Shown: positions 19,117 to 28,637 of the stretch, in pieces
How the letters are laid out: every line of letters begins with the position of its first letter
Numbering within the stretch: the first letter of the stretch is position 1
From: Candidatus Gastranaerophilales bacterium
GTDB taxonomy: Bacteria > Cyanobacteriota > Vampirovibrionia > Gastranaerophilales > UBA9579
Assembly: GCA_028689995.1 (NCBI GenBank)
Contig: JAQVCB010000009.1
Span: 1-56,825, forward strand
Reading direction: 5' to 3'
Length of the DNA stretch: 56,825 nt
Position numbers and translations under genes: made by a program
Notes under the pieces: generated by a model
The model's input: only the letters and a program-made list of their open reading frames with translations
Database searches by the model: none
Told to the model about the DNA's origin: nothing

Positions 19117-19909
19117 GGAATAATTCCTTTATTGGGTAATTGGCGATCAAAAGTTCTTTGAACATCTTATTTTTACGGTCTTTGTTGTTGATTCCATTAA
19201 GTCTTTCAATTGCGATCATTTCATAGTCTTTGTGGAGTTCTCGGACTTTTTCAGAATCATCGTAAGAGAGCAAGAATCTGCCTTTAATATTTTTCAAAAT
19301 TTCTTTAAGTCGTTCGTGGTCAAAGTCTTTTGTTGAAGTGGTTTCATAACCGCAGCCGAAAGTATATGGCGGATCACAGTAAAAGAAAGCTCCTTCAAAG
19401 TCATATTGCAGAATAAGTTTTTCAAAGTCTCTATTTTCAACAAGCACTTTATCCAGTCTTTTATGAATTGCATCGATTTTTAAAAGAATGTTGCCTTGAC
19501 TTTTACTTGCACCACCAGAAGATTTTTTAACAGTTCCATACGTCTCACCTCTGCCACCAAAAGAGCGTGTTATTAAAAACATAAACTTTGCAGCTCTTTG
19601 GATATCTGTTATTCCATCCATTTTCATAAACTGCATAAACATTTCTCTTGAGCCAAGAAGATATTTCAATTCTTCTTTTAATGCTTCAGGATGATATTTT
19701 ACAATTCTGAAGAGATTTACAAGTCTACCGTCAAGGTCGTTGTAAATTTCAAGATCTGCCCATTTTTGCTTATAAAACAGAACCCAGCCAGCACCTCCGA
19801 ACGGTTCTATATAAGACTGAATATCTTTTGGAATTAACGGTTCTATTGTTTTTCTAAGGAGTCTTTTACCTCCTACCCAGTTTAAAAGTGATTTTGTATC
19901 AATTGTCAT
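19088..19909 (-). CDS. D12-class DNA N6-adenine methyltransferase (Dam-like)
   Basis: LLNWVGGKRLL, YIEPFGGAGWVLF, FFYCDPPYTFGCGY. Confidence 0.92.
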   Translation of the reverse strand: MTIDTKSLLNWVGGKRLLRKTIEPLIPKDIQSYIEPFGGAGWVLFYKQKWADLEIYNDLDGRLVNLFRIVKYHPEALKEELKYLLGSREMFMQFMKMDGITDIQRAAKFMFLITRSFGGRGETYGTVKKSSGGASKSQGNILLKIDAIHKRLDKVLVENRDFEKLILQYDFEGAFFYCDPPYTFGCGYETTSTKDFDHERLKEILKNIKGRFLLSYDDSEKVRELHKDYEMIAIERLNGINNKDRKNKMFKELLIANYPIKELFHARTDRNKD

Positions 19910-20669
19910 TATTTTGCCTCCAATCTTTTAATCTCCCGGGGTTATAGCTCCAGCCAACATCCGGTGCAATCTTATGTTCTGTCAATGGATCTGTATAAAC
20001 TGCAACGGGCCTTAGTTCTCCTGTTTTTTTTGAAACAAGCCTTAATTCTTCTGATAATTGACCATCTGATTTATCAACTCCGAGATCTCTTTCTTTTATA
20101 TTCTCATCAGATAAAGCTCTAACTCTGCACCTGCATCCCCAGCCATTTGGCGGATAGAATGAATCCCAGAATGGGTCATCATAGCTGAATATTCTTCCGT
20201 TTAACTGAGAGTGAGCAGGTCTTGTTCTTCTATCCATTACTGCTACATATTGCCAATATGGTCGATTATCAATGTTATCAATCTGCTCTCGATATCTGCC
20301 AGCCATATAGGACGTTTGAATATTTGTCCTGTAAATTGTTTTCAATCTCCAGACTGAACCCAGCTGAACAGTTTCTGCTGAGGATCCATCTCCTATCCAA
20401 ACCTTTCCCCACCAGCCTTTGTTTTTAAGTTTAGGTTCAAGTTCCTTTTTAAACTGCTGAAAAGTAAGTCCTTTTTCCATTGCTTTTTCGACAATTTCTC
20501 TTATATCCTGCAGAATATCCTTTCGCATAACTTTAGCTACGACAAAAGATCTTGTATGAGCATCTTGCCAGATATCATGCCAGTCCCAAGTAAATTCATA
20601 TCCTTTATCCTTGAGATATTTTATGGCTTTCTCTGGAGTGAGAGTAATCAGATATTTAAGATCAGTCAT
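19899..20669 (-). CDS. Phage head morphogenesis protein (Mu gpF/gp30-like)
   Basis: YRTNIQTSYMAGRYREQ...YWQYVAVMDRRTRPAHSQLNGRIFSYDDPFWDSFYPPNGWGCRCRV. Confidence 0.93.
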   Translation of the reverse strand: MTDLKYLITLTPEKAIKYLKDKGYEFTWDWHDIWQDAHTRSFVVAKVMRKDILQDIREIVEKAMEKGLTFQQFKKELEPKLKNKGWWGKVWIGDGSSAETVQLGSVWRLKTIYRTNIQTSYMAGRYREQIDNIDNRPYWQYVAVMDRRTRPAHSQLNGRIFSYDDPFWDSFYPPNGWGCRCRVRALSDENIKERDLGVDKSDGQLSEELRLVSKKTGELRPVAVYTDPLTEHKIAPDVGWSYNPGRLKDWRQNNDN

Positions 20670-22104
20670 TTAATCTGCCCCATATTTCTGATATGAATAT
20701 TACTTTTTGAATGATTTTCTCTATTTTGTCTGTTTTTAAACCTTTTTCTGATAACTTTTCATAAATATCCTCATAGGAATTACCATCCTGAATGAGCTTT
20801 AAAATAGACATTAGAATTGTTTCGGCCTGCTTTTGAAGTTCTTCATCAGAAAATGACTCAATAAAATTATTAATAGTCTGTTGATCGAGAAACTCGCTCT
20901 GCTTAAATTCACTAAATTTAGGCTTTGCTTTATCAACTTCCTGCTGAATTTCAATATCTTCCTCATCAAACCCGTATGTTTTTATAAAATATTCCTTTGT
21001 GAATTTAACTCCTGTTTCGCAAAGTGTTTTATCACGCTGAGATAAAGTAAGATCGACATCTTCCTCCTCATACATTTCAAATACAGGAATATCTTTTTCG
21101 CTAAAATTAATTCCATAAATCCACTGAATAAGCTGATTTAAAGTTTTCTCAACAAGTTTTTTATCGGCATCAACTATGTCTTTCCTGACGTCCATATGTG
21201 TTTTTGATGCTGCATAGCTGCCTTTATTCCCTAATTCGGTTGTTAAGGTCTGACCTAGGATTGCTTTTGAAATTTCTGCATTCATTTTATCTATCAGTTT
21301 GTCAAAAACATCAGCTGATGAAGCTTTAGCTGCTTCCATAATTTCAACAGAACTGTCATCAGGAATAACAGCAATTGCATCCTGAACCATAGCTTCAAGC
21401 ATATCAGCCAGATTGTCTGTATCTTCTTTTGAAGTTCCACGAGGGTGTTTGCCAACTAAAAATGGCATTCCATATTTTTCAGTAAATATCACCCAGAATT
21501 TAAGACCACCTTTTTTAAATACAACAGGCCAGAAAACTCGTGATAAGGTTCTTTCTCCATATGGATTTTCATAGGTTGGATTTGATTGTGGACATAAGAA
21601 TTTACGCTCCGGTAAATCTTCACCGTAATAATTTTCTTTAGTACGGAATTTTAACTTGTTATCGTCATCAAAACAGAACCACTCCGAAGGTTTAGCTTTT
21701 ATCTCGGCAGGCAAAATTAGATTTCCCTGTTTTTTCCAGATAACTTCAAGTGGCTGAAAGCCGAACAATGAAACGTTTAAAATCTCTGAAATAATAGTGT
21801 ATAAGTCGATGGATTTTAAAAAATCTTCTATAAATTGCGATTGTTGGCTTTTATCCTTACCTCTATCAATTTCCCACTCAAGAGAAAGAACTCCTGATTT
21901 CCTTGATTGAACACAGGCCCAGACGTGAGGATCACATAACAGCTCTTTATAAATCCTGATGTCCTTGCCCTGCTTTTTCAAGACAGGATCAGGATCAGGC
22001 AGCATCATTGCCAGATTATAGAAATTGAATGATCGTTTTCTAGTAGCAATTTCATTTCCGACTGTATTATTTATATTTTTATCAGGATTTATATTTTTAG
22101 CCAT
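20662..22104 (-). CDS. Mu gp29-like portal protein (DUF935)
   Basis: DPHVWACVQSRKSGVLSLEWEID, FGFQPLEVIWKK, KYGMPFLVGKHPRG, LGQTLTTELGNKGSYAASKTHMDVRKDI. Confidence 0.92.
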   Translation of the reverse strand: MAKNINPDKNINNTVGNEIATRKRSFNFYNLAMMLPDPDPVLKKQGKDIRIYKELLCDPHVWACVQSRKSGVLSLEWEIDRGKDKSQQSQFIEDFLKSIDLYTIISEILNVSLFGFQPLEVIWKKQGNLILPAEIKAKPSEWFCFDDDNKLKFRTKENYYGEDLPERKFLCPQSNPTYENPYGERTLSRVFWPVVFKKGGLKFWVIFTEKYGMPFLVGKHPRGTSKEDTDNLADMLEAMVQDAIAVIPDDSSVEIMEAAKASSADVFDKLIDKMNAEISKAILGQTLTTELGNKGSYAASKTHMDVRKDIVDADKKLVEKTLNQLIQWIYGINFSEKDIPVFEMYEEEDVDLTLSQRDKTLCETGVKFTKEYFIKTYGFDEEDIEIQQEVDKAKPKFSEFKQSEFLDQQTINNFIESFSDEELQKQAETILMSILKLIQDGNSYEDIYEKLSEKGLKTDKIEKIIQKVIFISEIWGRLND

Positions 22105-22300
22105 AAACTATCCTTTAAACGGTTTTTAAACACTGGTTAAAAAGTGGTTAATTTTCCCTGTAATGAATTTTTATCTACTTGTGGGTATCAATCTATGCAA
22201 AAATTAAAGAACTCCTTCTTCTGAGCTTCTGATAAACTATTAAAATGAGTTTTTAAAAAGTGAAGCAAAGCTCCCCTTTTTAACACTCCTACTGCCGTAT

Positions 22301-23650
22301 TCAATAATTCTTTGTAGTCTCATAACATTCCCTTCTTGCTCGTGAAACAATGTTTATTGGGCCAGCATCAGTTCCAGCAGCATATAAAGCAAGTGCCAAA
22401 GCCCAAAATCTATCAGCGTGTCCGTTAACATCTGATGAATCTGCATCAAAACGTATATTTCCTGCTGATGTTGTAATCCTTCTTACTGAATGAAGATCTT
22501 CTCTAACATCGTGTTCCTGCGGAATATATACAGTTCTATCTTCAAAATTAGTTCTCAGATTATATGCAAGCTCTTCTTTTACCTTATTTGTAAAAGAAAT
22601 CGCCTCAACCCTATATTGTCCGAATTTTCTTTGTGCTGATTCAGCAAGCTGCATTCCTAATCCTGTTGAATCAATACAGCATCGCCTTAAGTTTTTATGT
22701 TTTAAAATTCCTGTTAAAACTTCTTCCTGAATATGAAACGGAGTCTTTTCAAGAATTTTAACTTGTCTGGTATATTTTGATTTTTCAAAAACTTCAAGAA
22801 TCCATATGACTGTTAAATCCTTCTTTCTGCCAATATCCATACCAACAAAAATATCTCCGGTTATATCTTCAATAGTCTTTAATATGTTTTCAGCTTCACA
22901 GGTTGATATAAGATCATAAGGCAGGAATGCCGAAGCTTCATCAATAGGTTCGCAGCAGTATTCCTGCAGCCAGGTATATTCATCAAAGCAGTTTGCCATC
23001 TGTTCATTGAGCCATTCTTCTTTTTCCTGCTCAGTTGCTTTTTTCTGGAGTATTTTATCAACCAGCCCTTCATCAACTGCTAATTGAATTGGTGTTGTAT
23101 GAAGATTCCATTTAAGCTTACCTTTTTGAACCTGCTCGATAAATTTATAAAATCTGCATTGTTTGCCGTTATGAGTAGAAAGAATTCTTAAAGGGAATCC
23201 CCAAGTTACACAAGGTCTTGCTGCTTTCCAAAGTAAATCCTGACTATCGTGGTGAGCAAACTCATCAAGCACAACCTTTCCACCTTTAGATCTGAAACCT
23301 TTAGGATTTGAAGATAGTGCGTGAATTTTAGTCCCGTTGGCAAATTCAATTACAAAAGCTTTTATATCTTTCTCTGAATCTATAACAATATTTCCAAGAG
23401 GTTTTGCAGCTAAATGGAAAAGTTTTGTCCATTGCTCGCAATATGTAATATATTCTCTTGCAGCTGATTCATCGGCTGAAGAGAACCAGACAGATGGTAC
23501 TTTTTTAGAAACACAATCCCTTACATCTTCATAGCTTTGAACATAGGTAGCTCCAATACGGCGTGATTTTTCCCATATTTTTACAGGGGAATTATCATCA
23601 AGCCATCTTTGTTGGTATGGTAAAAAGTATTTATTAAGTTCATTATTCAC
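22301..23650 (-). CDS. Terminase large subunit (Mu gp28-like)
   Basis: WEKSRRIGATYVQSYE, KGGKVVLDEFAHHD, VGMDIGRKKDLTVIWILE, CCIDSTGLGMQLAE. Confidence 0.93.
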   Translation of the reverse strand: MNNELNKYFLPYQQRWLDDNSPVKIWEKSRRIGATYVQSYEDVRDCVSKKVPSVWFSSADESAAREYITYCEQWTKLFHLAAKPLGNIVIDSEKDIKAFVIEFANGTKIHALSSNPKGFRSKGGKVVLDEFAHHDSQDLLWKAARPCVTWGFPLRILSTHNGKQCRFYKFIEQVQKGKLKWNLHTTPIQLAVDEGLVDKILQKKATEQEKEEWLNEQMANCFDEYTWLQEYCCEPIDEASAFLPYDLISTCEAENILKTIEDITGDIFVGMDIGRKKDLTVIWILEVFEKSKYTRQVKILEKTPFHIQEEVLTGILKHKNLRRCCIDSTGLGMQLAESAQRKFGQYRVEAISFTNKVKEELAYNLRTNFEDRTVYIPQEHDVREDLHSVRRITTSAGNIRFDADSSDVNGHADRFWALALALYAAGTDAGPINIVSRARRECYETTKNY

Positions 23651-24062
23651 GTTTCAATCCAAGAACCTCTTGCTCAATAATTGCTACAATATCCTGCGTT
23701 AATCCTTTTTTATCTTCCTTCTCTTCTTTCTTGGCTGATATATCCTCATATTCCTTAACCTTAAGAATCATCGGAAGCATACGAACAAAGGCATACATTC
23801 TTCCTGTATCAACCTTTTCACCTTTATCAAGGTCATCCTTTATTCCACTCATTAATTTTCTGGCAAATTCATATAATTCTTCGTGAAACATCTGTTTGCT
23901 GATAATGAATTGGCTTTTCTTTGTATCCCAATCACCTTCTTCTTTCCACCGTCTCACTGTGCGCTCATTTGAATTTGACCTTGAAGCTATTTCTTCAATG
24001 GTCATTTGACTCACAACATACATTCTCTCTGCTTCAGAGTAATATAGATGTTTCTTAGTCAA
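23643..24062 (-). CDS. Phage terminase small subunit-like DNA-binding protein (DUF1804-like)
   Basis: Helix-turn-helix EIASRSNSNERTVRRWKEEGDWDTKK directly upstream of the terminase large subunit. Confidence 0.75.
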   Translation of the reverse strand: MTKKHLYYSEAERMYVVSQMTIEEIASRSNSNERTVRRWKEEGDWDTKKSQFIISKQMFHEELYEFARKLMSGIKDDLDKGEKVDTGRMYAFVRMLPMILKVKEYEDISAKKEEKEDKKGLTQDIVAIIEQEVLGLKRE

Positions 24063-24306
24063 AATGAGCCTCCAGTTTCTCGATTTTGCTTTTTAAAATT
24101 TTCATCTGAGTTACAAGGGAGTTGAGTCTTGTTGTTGCAGTTGTTGCTTTTTCAATTTCAAGCCTGCAAATATCTTCTTCATAAGGATTAAGAAGTGACC
24201 GTATTAAAATAATTAAGCCTGATGCCTCAGTATCAAACTCTTTAAACTTTTTCCTTGCTTCTGCAAGTTGCCCTTTGATCTGCATGTTTTCAATATTCAT
24301 CCGCAA
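24055..24306 (-). CDS. Small coiled-coil phage protein
   Basis: Overlaps the terminase small subunit gene; position as in Mu gp25/gp26. Confidence 0.5.
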   Translation of the reverse strand: MRMNIENMQIKGQLAEARKKFKEFDTEASGLIILIRSLLNPYEEDICRLEIEKATTATTRLNSLVTQMKILKSKIEKLEAHFD

Positions 24307-24355
24307 AGTTTCCTTTTTGCTTTCTATGTTTTAAACGTTGACATATAAGAGTGGC

Positions 24356-24622
24356 TTAGCCACCTTTCTGAAGCTCTTTTTTGAGAATCGGACACCATAA
24401 GTTCGTATCTATTTTGCTCTCTATTCTTGATAAAAGAGCTGCGTGATACTGATTAGTTTCAAGCAGATCCTTTAATACAATAAAGTTGTTATTGACAATA
24501 TCTTCAAAAGTCTTGACCTGAGACTTATGGTAAATGTACCAGATAGCAAAAATAACAGCAGGAAAACCAATATTCTTGATTAGCTCGATAAATAAGGCAG
24601 TTTCACTCATATAGAACCTCAA
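24356..24622 (-). CDS. Small membrane protein, holin-like or Mu late-operon leader
   Basis: One N-terminal TM (FIELIKNIGFPAVIFAIWYIYH) plus cytosolic coil; likely start at internal MSETALF. Confidence 0.55.
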   Translation of the reverse strand: MRFYMSETALFIELIKNIGFPAVIFAIWYIYHKSQVKTFEDIVNNNFIVLKDLLETNQYHAALLSRIESKIDTNLWCPILKKELQKGG

Positions 24623-24714
24623 TACTTGTTAAGAAAGAAAGCTGCGGGATATAATCCCGCTTGCCAAAAAGAATTAGCCATTTGTATTTCAGAATAATCA
24701 TTTTAAAAACTCAA

Positions 24715-24764
24715 TTCAAATGCAGTACTGCAGTGCATTACTTCACTGCAGTACTGCATTTGAA
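24715..24764. promoter_or_regulatory. Large palindrome between the divergent phage late operons
   Basis: TTCAAATGCAGTACTGCAGTG - CATTACTT - CACTGCAGTACTGCATTTGAA, perfect 21-bp arms, each containing TGCAGTACTGCA. Confidence 0.9.
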
Positions 24765-24845
24765 AATGACTTTCAAGAGGGCTTATACTGCCCGATATAA
24801 ATTCAGTTTTAAATTTTTAATTAAAAATCTATGAGGATTAAAAAA

Positions 24846-25025
24846 ATGAGTGATAGCAAGAAGTTCTGGCAATCAAAGACTTTCTGGGTAAATATTTTGT
24901 CTGCGATAGGCATAGTCGTTCAGACTAAAACCGGATTTGTCGTTGACCCAGCGACTCAAGCAATTGGCTTAACCGTTATAAACGGAGCGTTAAGAGCTGT
25001 AACTAAAGAACCTGTTTCTTGGTAA
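24846..25025 (+). CDS. Small phage membrane protein (holin-like)
   Basis: MSDSKKFWQSKTFWVNILSAIGIVVQ; ATG at 24846 preferred to 24831. Confidence 0.5.
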   Translation: MSDSKKFWQSKTFWVNILSAIGIVVQTKTGFVVDPATQAIGLTVINGALRAVTKEPVSW

Positions 25026-26030
25026 TTGGGAGGAATTAAATTGAAATTTTTTGAAGTATTCAAAGCAGGCAAATATCCGCAAGGAGCATTCTCTCAAAGT
25101 GATGTTGAAGCTCTTGCCAATAATTATGATCCTGCATTCTGTGAAGCTCCTATTACTCTCGATCATGAGCAGAAAGGTCCAGCTTATGGTTGGGTATCAG
25201 GTTTAAAATCAGATAACGGAAGGTTAAAAGCATCCTTTAGAGATGTGGCTGATGAGCTTAAAGATTATGTTCAGGCAGGGAAATACAAAAAGATTTCTGT
25301 TGAAATATACAGAGAACTTGATGGTAAAAAACCGTATTTAAAGGCTGTCTCTTTCCTTGGAGCTGCAATTCCGCAGGTTAAAGGAATGGATCCGGTTGAA
25401 TTTAAAGAAGGTGAATCTGAAGTTTATATCTTTGAAATGGAAACAGATAATCCTCCAGAGCCTGAAATAAAAGAAAACCCGGAACTGATTCGACTTCAAG
25501 AACAGGTTTCTGAAATTGAGAGCCAGATTAAGCTTTTTACTGATAAAAGCGAAAACAAGGAAATTGTAGTTATTCTTCAGGAAAAAGTTCAGGCAATGTC
25601 TGAACAAATTTCAAAAATGCAGGACGATTCCATCGAAAGACAAAAAGCAGAACTGGAATTATCAAGGCTTCGTTTACAAATGAGACGCTCTGAATTTGAA
25701 CAATTCCTTAATGAACAAATTGCCTATGGCAATCTTACTCCTAATCAGAGAGATTTGAGCTTGAAAATCCTGATGGTGCTTGATAGCGTTCCACAGTTCA
25801 AGCAGGAAGATGATTCAATTGAGGAGTTTAAGCAACTTTTAAAATCTCTGCCTAAACAGGTTGAATTTGATGAAATAGCAACAAAGAAGAAACAAAATCA
25901 GACACAGGAAGATGTTCTAGACTTTGCAAATGCGAGTGATGAAAGCCTTGAAATATATAAAGAGGCCAAAACATTGAGTGAAAAAGAGAAAATCTCGTTT
26001 AAGGATGCTCTCTTAAAGTTATATAAATAG
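25026..26030 (+). CDS. Mu I-like protease/scaffold protein
   Basis: KAGKYPQGAFSQSDVEALANNYDP...APITLDHEQKGPAYGWVSGL...FLGAAIPQVKGM; coiled coil C-terminus. Confidence 0.87.
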   Translation: MGGIKLKFFEVFKAGKYPQGAFSQSDVEALANNYDPAFCEAPITLDHEQKGPAYGWVSGLKSDNGRLKASFRDVADELKDYVQAGKYKKISVEIYRELDGKKPYLKAVSFLGAAIPQVKGMDPVEFKEGESEVYIFEMETDNPPEPEIKENPELIRLQEQVSEIESQIKLFTDKSENKEIVVILQEKVQAMSEQISKMQDDSIERQKAELELSRLRLQMRRSEFEQFLNEQIAYGNLTPNQRDLSLKILMVLDSVPQFKQEDDSIEEFKQLLKSLPKQVEFDEIATKKKQNQTQEDVLDFANASDESLEIYKEAKTLSEKEKISFKDALLKLYK

Positions 26031-26039
26031 GAGACCATA

Positions 26040-26972
26040 ATGGGTAGATTAGAAGATTTAAGGATAAATGCGTATTTATCTGAAGTTGCAAGAGGATACA
26101 GCAATAATGCTTTTGTTGCAGATTCGCTGTTTCCGACAATAGATTCAGAAACTGAAAAGATTGATATCTTTGAATTTAACAAAGAAGCTTTTCAGGTTTA
26201 TAACACAGAGCGTGCAATAAGAGCTAATTCAAACGTAATGAGTCCAAAAGGGTTCAACAAAAAATCAGCAACTCTGACGGAGCACGATCTTGCTTATCCG
26301 ATTGATTACAGAGAAGAAGATGAATCGAAGAAGGTTAAACTTCAGCTTCACGCAACGAATGTTGTTACCGAAGGTTTAAAACTTAAGCACGAAACCCAAT
26401 GTGCTGATCTGGTTCAAAACCCTGCAAACTATCCGACAGGAAATAAAATTATTCTTGCAGGAAACTCCAAGTTTTCAAACTATGGAAATGATACAACCCC
26501 TGCCTCCGATCCTGTAGGCGTAATTGAAGATGCCAAAGATGCAATTGCAGGCAAGATTGCTCAGGATCCAAATACAATGGTCATCGGTCATGAAAGCTGG
26601 AAGAAACTTAAGAGACATCCTCAAATTCAGGGATTAATCAGTAACAATCAAAACAAACTTGTTACTTTGAATTTTCTCAAGGAAATCTTTGAAATTCAAA
26701 ATATTTACATAGGAAAGTCTGTTTTCGTTGATGAAAACGGAAACTTTGTAAAAGTCTGGTCTGACAATATTATCCTTGCCTATACTTCTCCCTTATCCTC
26801 AAGAACGGAGTATGATCCGGCGTTTGCCTACACAGTAAGAAAGAAAAACTCTCTTGCTATCGATGAATATCGAAAAGAAGGAAACAAGCTCAAATACATA
26901 AGAGCTACGGATATTTATACTCCGTTTCTTGTTGGCCCTGAAGCAGGCTATTTAATTAGTGACACTAACTAA
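26040..26972 (+). CDS. Major capsid protein (Mu gpT-functional equivalent)
   Basis: Follows protease/scaffold; YSNNAFVADSLFPTI, TMVIGHESWKKLKRHPQIQGLI, typical of phage major capsid proteins. Confidence 0.85.
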   Translation: MGRLEDLRINAYLSEVARGYSNNAFVADSLFPTIDSETEKIDIFEFNKEAFQVYNTERAIRANSNVMSPKGFNKKSATLTEHDLAYPIDYREEDESKKVKLQLHATNVVTEGLKLKHETQCADLVQNPANYPTGNKIILAGNSKFSNYGNDTTPASDPVGVIEDAKDAIAGKIAQDPNTMVIGHESWKKLKRHPQIQGLISNNQNKLVTLNFLKEIFEIQNIYIGKSVFVDENGNFVKVWSDNIILAYTSPLSSRTEYDPAFAYTVRKKNSLAIDEYRKEGNKLKYIRATDIYTPFLVGPEAGYLISDTN

Positions 26973-26986
26973 GAAGGAGCAAAAAA

Positions 26987-27196
26987 TTGGCTAAATATAA
27001 AGTTAAAGGAACGGACATTCTTTATAACGGCAAGCTTTTCGCTGAGGGCAAAACTATAAATCTCGAAGAAGATGAAGCCAGCGAATTAGCTGATTATCTT
27101 GAAGCCATTCCTGAAAAAGGAAACAAAAAACAGGATGAAGGCAAGCAGGGTAAACCTGCGAAAGAACCTGAAAATCCTGAAGGAGGCAATAAATAA
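26987..27196 (+). CDS. Small head-region phage protein
   Basis: Tight operon spacing between capsid and decoration-like gene. Confidence 0.5.
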   Translation: MAKYKVKGTDILYNGKLFAEGKTINLEEDEASELADYLEAIPEKGNKKQDEGKQGKPAKEPENPEGGNK

Positions 27197-27531
27197 TGGT
27201 AGAAAAACTCTATAAACCTCTATTGATGGACTCTATAAAAGCTGCTGCTAATATCGAAAAGCAAAGATTTATCGGATTTGACGGTGATTATTGCGCAGAG
27301 AATGCAAAAGCTCTTGGAATTTCTGATGTTGAAATTGAACAGGGACAGTTTGCTCCTGTAGCAGTAAACGGAATTCTTCTTGTGAAAACAGCAGGGGCAA
27401 TTACTGCAGGATCAAAGATTGCATCTGATGCAAGCGGCTTTGCAGTGGCTTATACCACAGGAGAAGCGAACGGTTATTCTCTTGATGATTCTGAATCAGG
27501 TGAAATCATCAGAATTGCTAGAGGTATCTAA
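27196..27531 (+). CDS. Capsid decoration-like protein (DUF2190-like)
   Basis: GAITAGSKIASDASGFAVAYTTGEANGYSLDDSESGEIIRIARGI. Confidence 0.65.
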   Translation: MVEKLYKPLLMDSIKAAANIEKQRFIGFDGDYCAENAKALGISDVEIEQGQFAPVAVNGILLVKTAGAITAGSKIASDASGFAVAYTTGEANGYSLDDSESGEIIRIARGI

Positions 27532-27962
27532 TGTACTGCTCTTTGGAAGATCTTAAAAAGCAAATTCAGGAAGATACTCTGATTCAGCTTACAGATGATG
27601 ATCAGTCTAGTCAGATTGATTCAACCATTATTGATGAAGCTGTAATTTATTCTGAAACGCTTATTGATGGATATCTTCGTGGCAGATATGTTTTACCTCT
27701 TGCATCAGTTCCCGCAGTAATAAAGATTCTTGCGGTTGATCTTACTATTTACAGGCTTTATTCAAGAAGATTCCAGACTGAAACATCTGATGCGGTAACT
27801 GAAAAATATAAAAATTCTATAAAGATCCTTGAGCAAATTCAAAGAGGCATAATCTCGCTTGGAATTGAGACAGCCGGAAGGCCTCCAGAACTTGGTGAAT
27901 ATAGAACAAATAAAACTTTTGAAGATAGAAGATTTTCTAAGCAGGCATTAAATGAGTATTAA
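27531..27962 (+). CDS. Mu gp36-like protein (DUF1320)
   Basis: MYCSLEDLKKQI..., ETLIDGYLRGRYVLPLASVPAVIKILAVDLTIYRLYSRR. Confidence 0.87.
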   Translation: MYCSLEDLKKQIQEDTLIQLTDDDQSSQIDSTIIDEAVIYSETLIDGYLRGRYVLPLASVPAVIKILAVDLTIYRLYSRRFQTETSDAVTEKYKNSIKILEQIQRGIISLGIETAGRPPELGEYRTNKTFEDRRFSKQALNEY

Positions 27963-28434
27963 AGATATTGAAAACTCAATAATCGAAAGACTCAAAGGTA
28001 CCATTCAAGATCTTCATATTGAAGGATTTCCTGAAAAACCTGCCGAGTTTAAACTGATTCACCCAAAAGGTGCAATCCTTGTTCATTATCAGGGAAGCAG
28101 CTACTCAGAACCAAAAAGTCCTGGCTGTATTTTTCAGGAGAGAAAACTTGAGTTCAGTATAACAGTTGTGATGAGAAACCTTAGAACTCACGAAGGAACT
28201 TATGAATATCTTGATAAGGTCAGAGATGTATTAACAGGTTTTAAACCTGAAAACTGTGGAAAAATGTATCCTTTAAAAGAGGATTTTCTGGCTGAAGATA
28301 ACGGTTTGTGGCAGTACGGAATTAATTTTGCGCTAACTACCAATAATATTGAGGCAGACAATGATACTAATCTAGTCTTCTTAAAAAGAATTACGCTTGA
28401 TGACAATTTTGAAGAGAGGGTTGTAATCGAATGA
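27952..28434 (+). CDS. Mu gp37-like protein (DUF1834-like)
   Basis: LIHPKGAILVHYQGSSYSEPK, FSITVVMRNLRTHEGTYEYLDKVRDVLTGFKP. Confidence 0.8.
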   Translation: MSIKDIENSIIERLKGTIQDLHIEGFPEKPAEFKLIHPKGAILVHYQGSSYSEPKSPGCIFQERKLEFSITVVMRNLRTHEGTYEYLDKVRDVLTGFKPENCGKMYPLKEDFLAEDNGLWQYGINFALTTNNIEADNDTNLVFLKRITLDDNFEERVVIE

Positions 28435-28637
28435 AATATTTATATACAGGACCTACATCAGGAGTAACTTTAAATGCCGGCAATGAAATTCTCCTTCATA
28501 AAGGAGAAGAAGTTGAATTGCCTGCAAATAATGATTATGTAAAAACCTTAATCGCTCTTGGTTATTTAAATGAAATTCAAGTTGGTACTGAAACTAAAAG
28601 CGATAAAAAGACAAAAGGAGGCATTGATGCCGGCTAA
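28431..28637 (+). CDS. Small Mu gp38-like protein
   Basis: Position between gp37-like and tail sheath genes. Confidence 0.5.
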   Translation: MKYLYTGPTSGVTLNAGNEILLHKGEEVELPANNDYVKTLIALGYLNEIQVGTETKSDKKTKGGIDAG

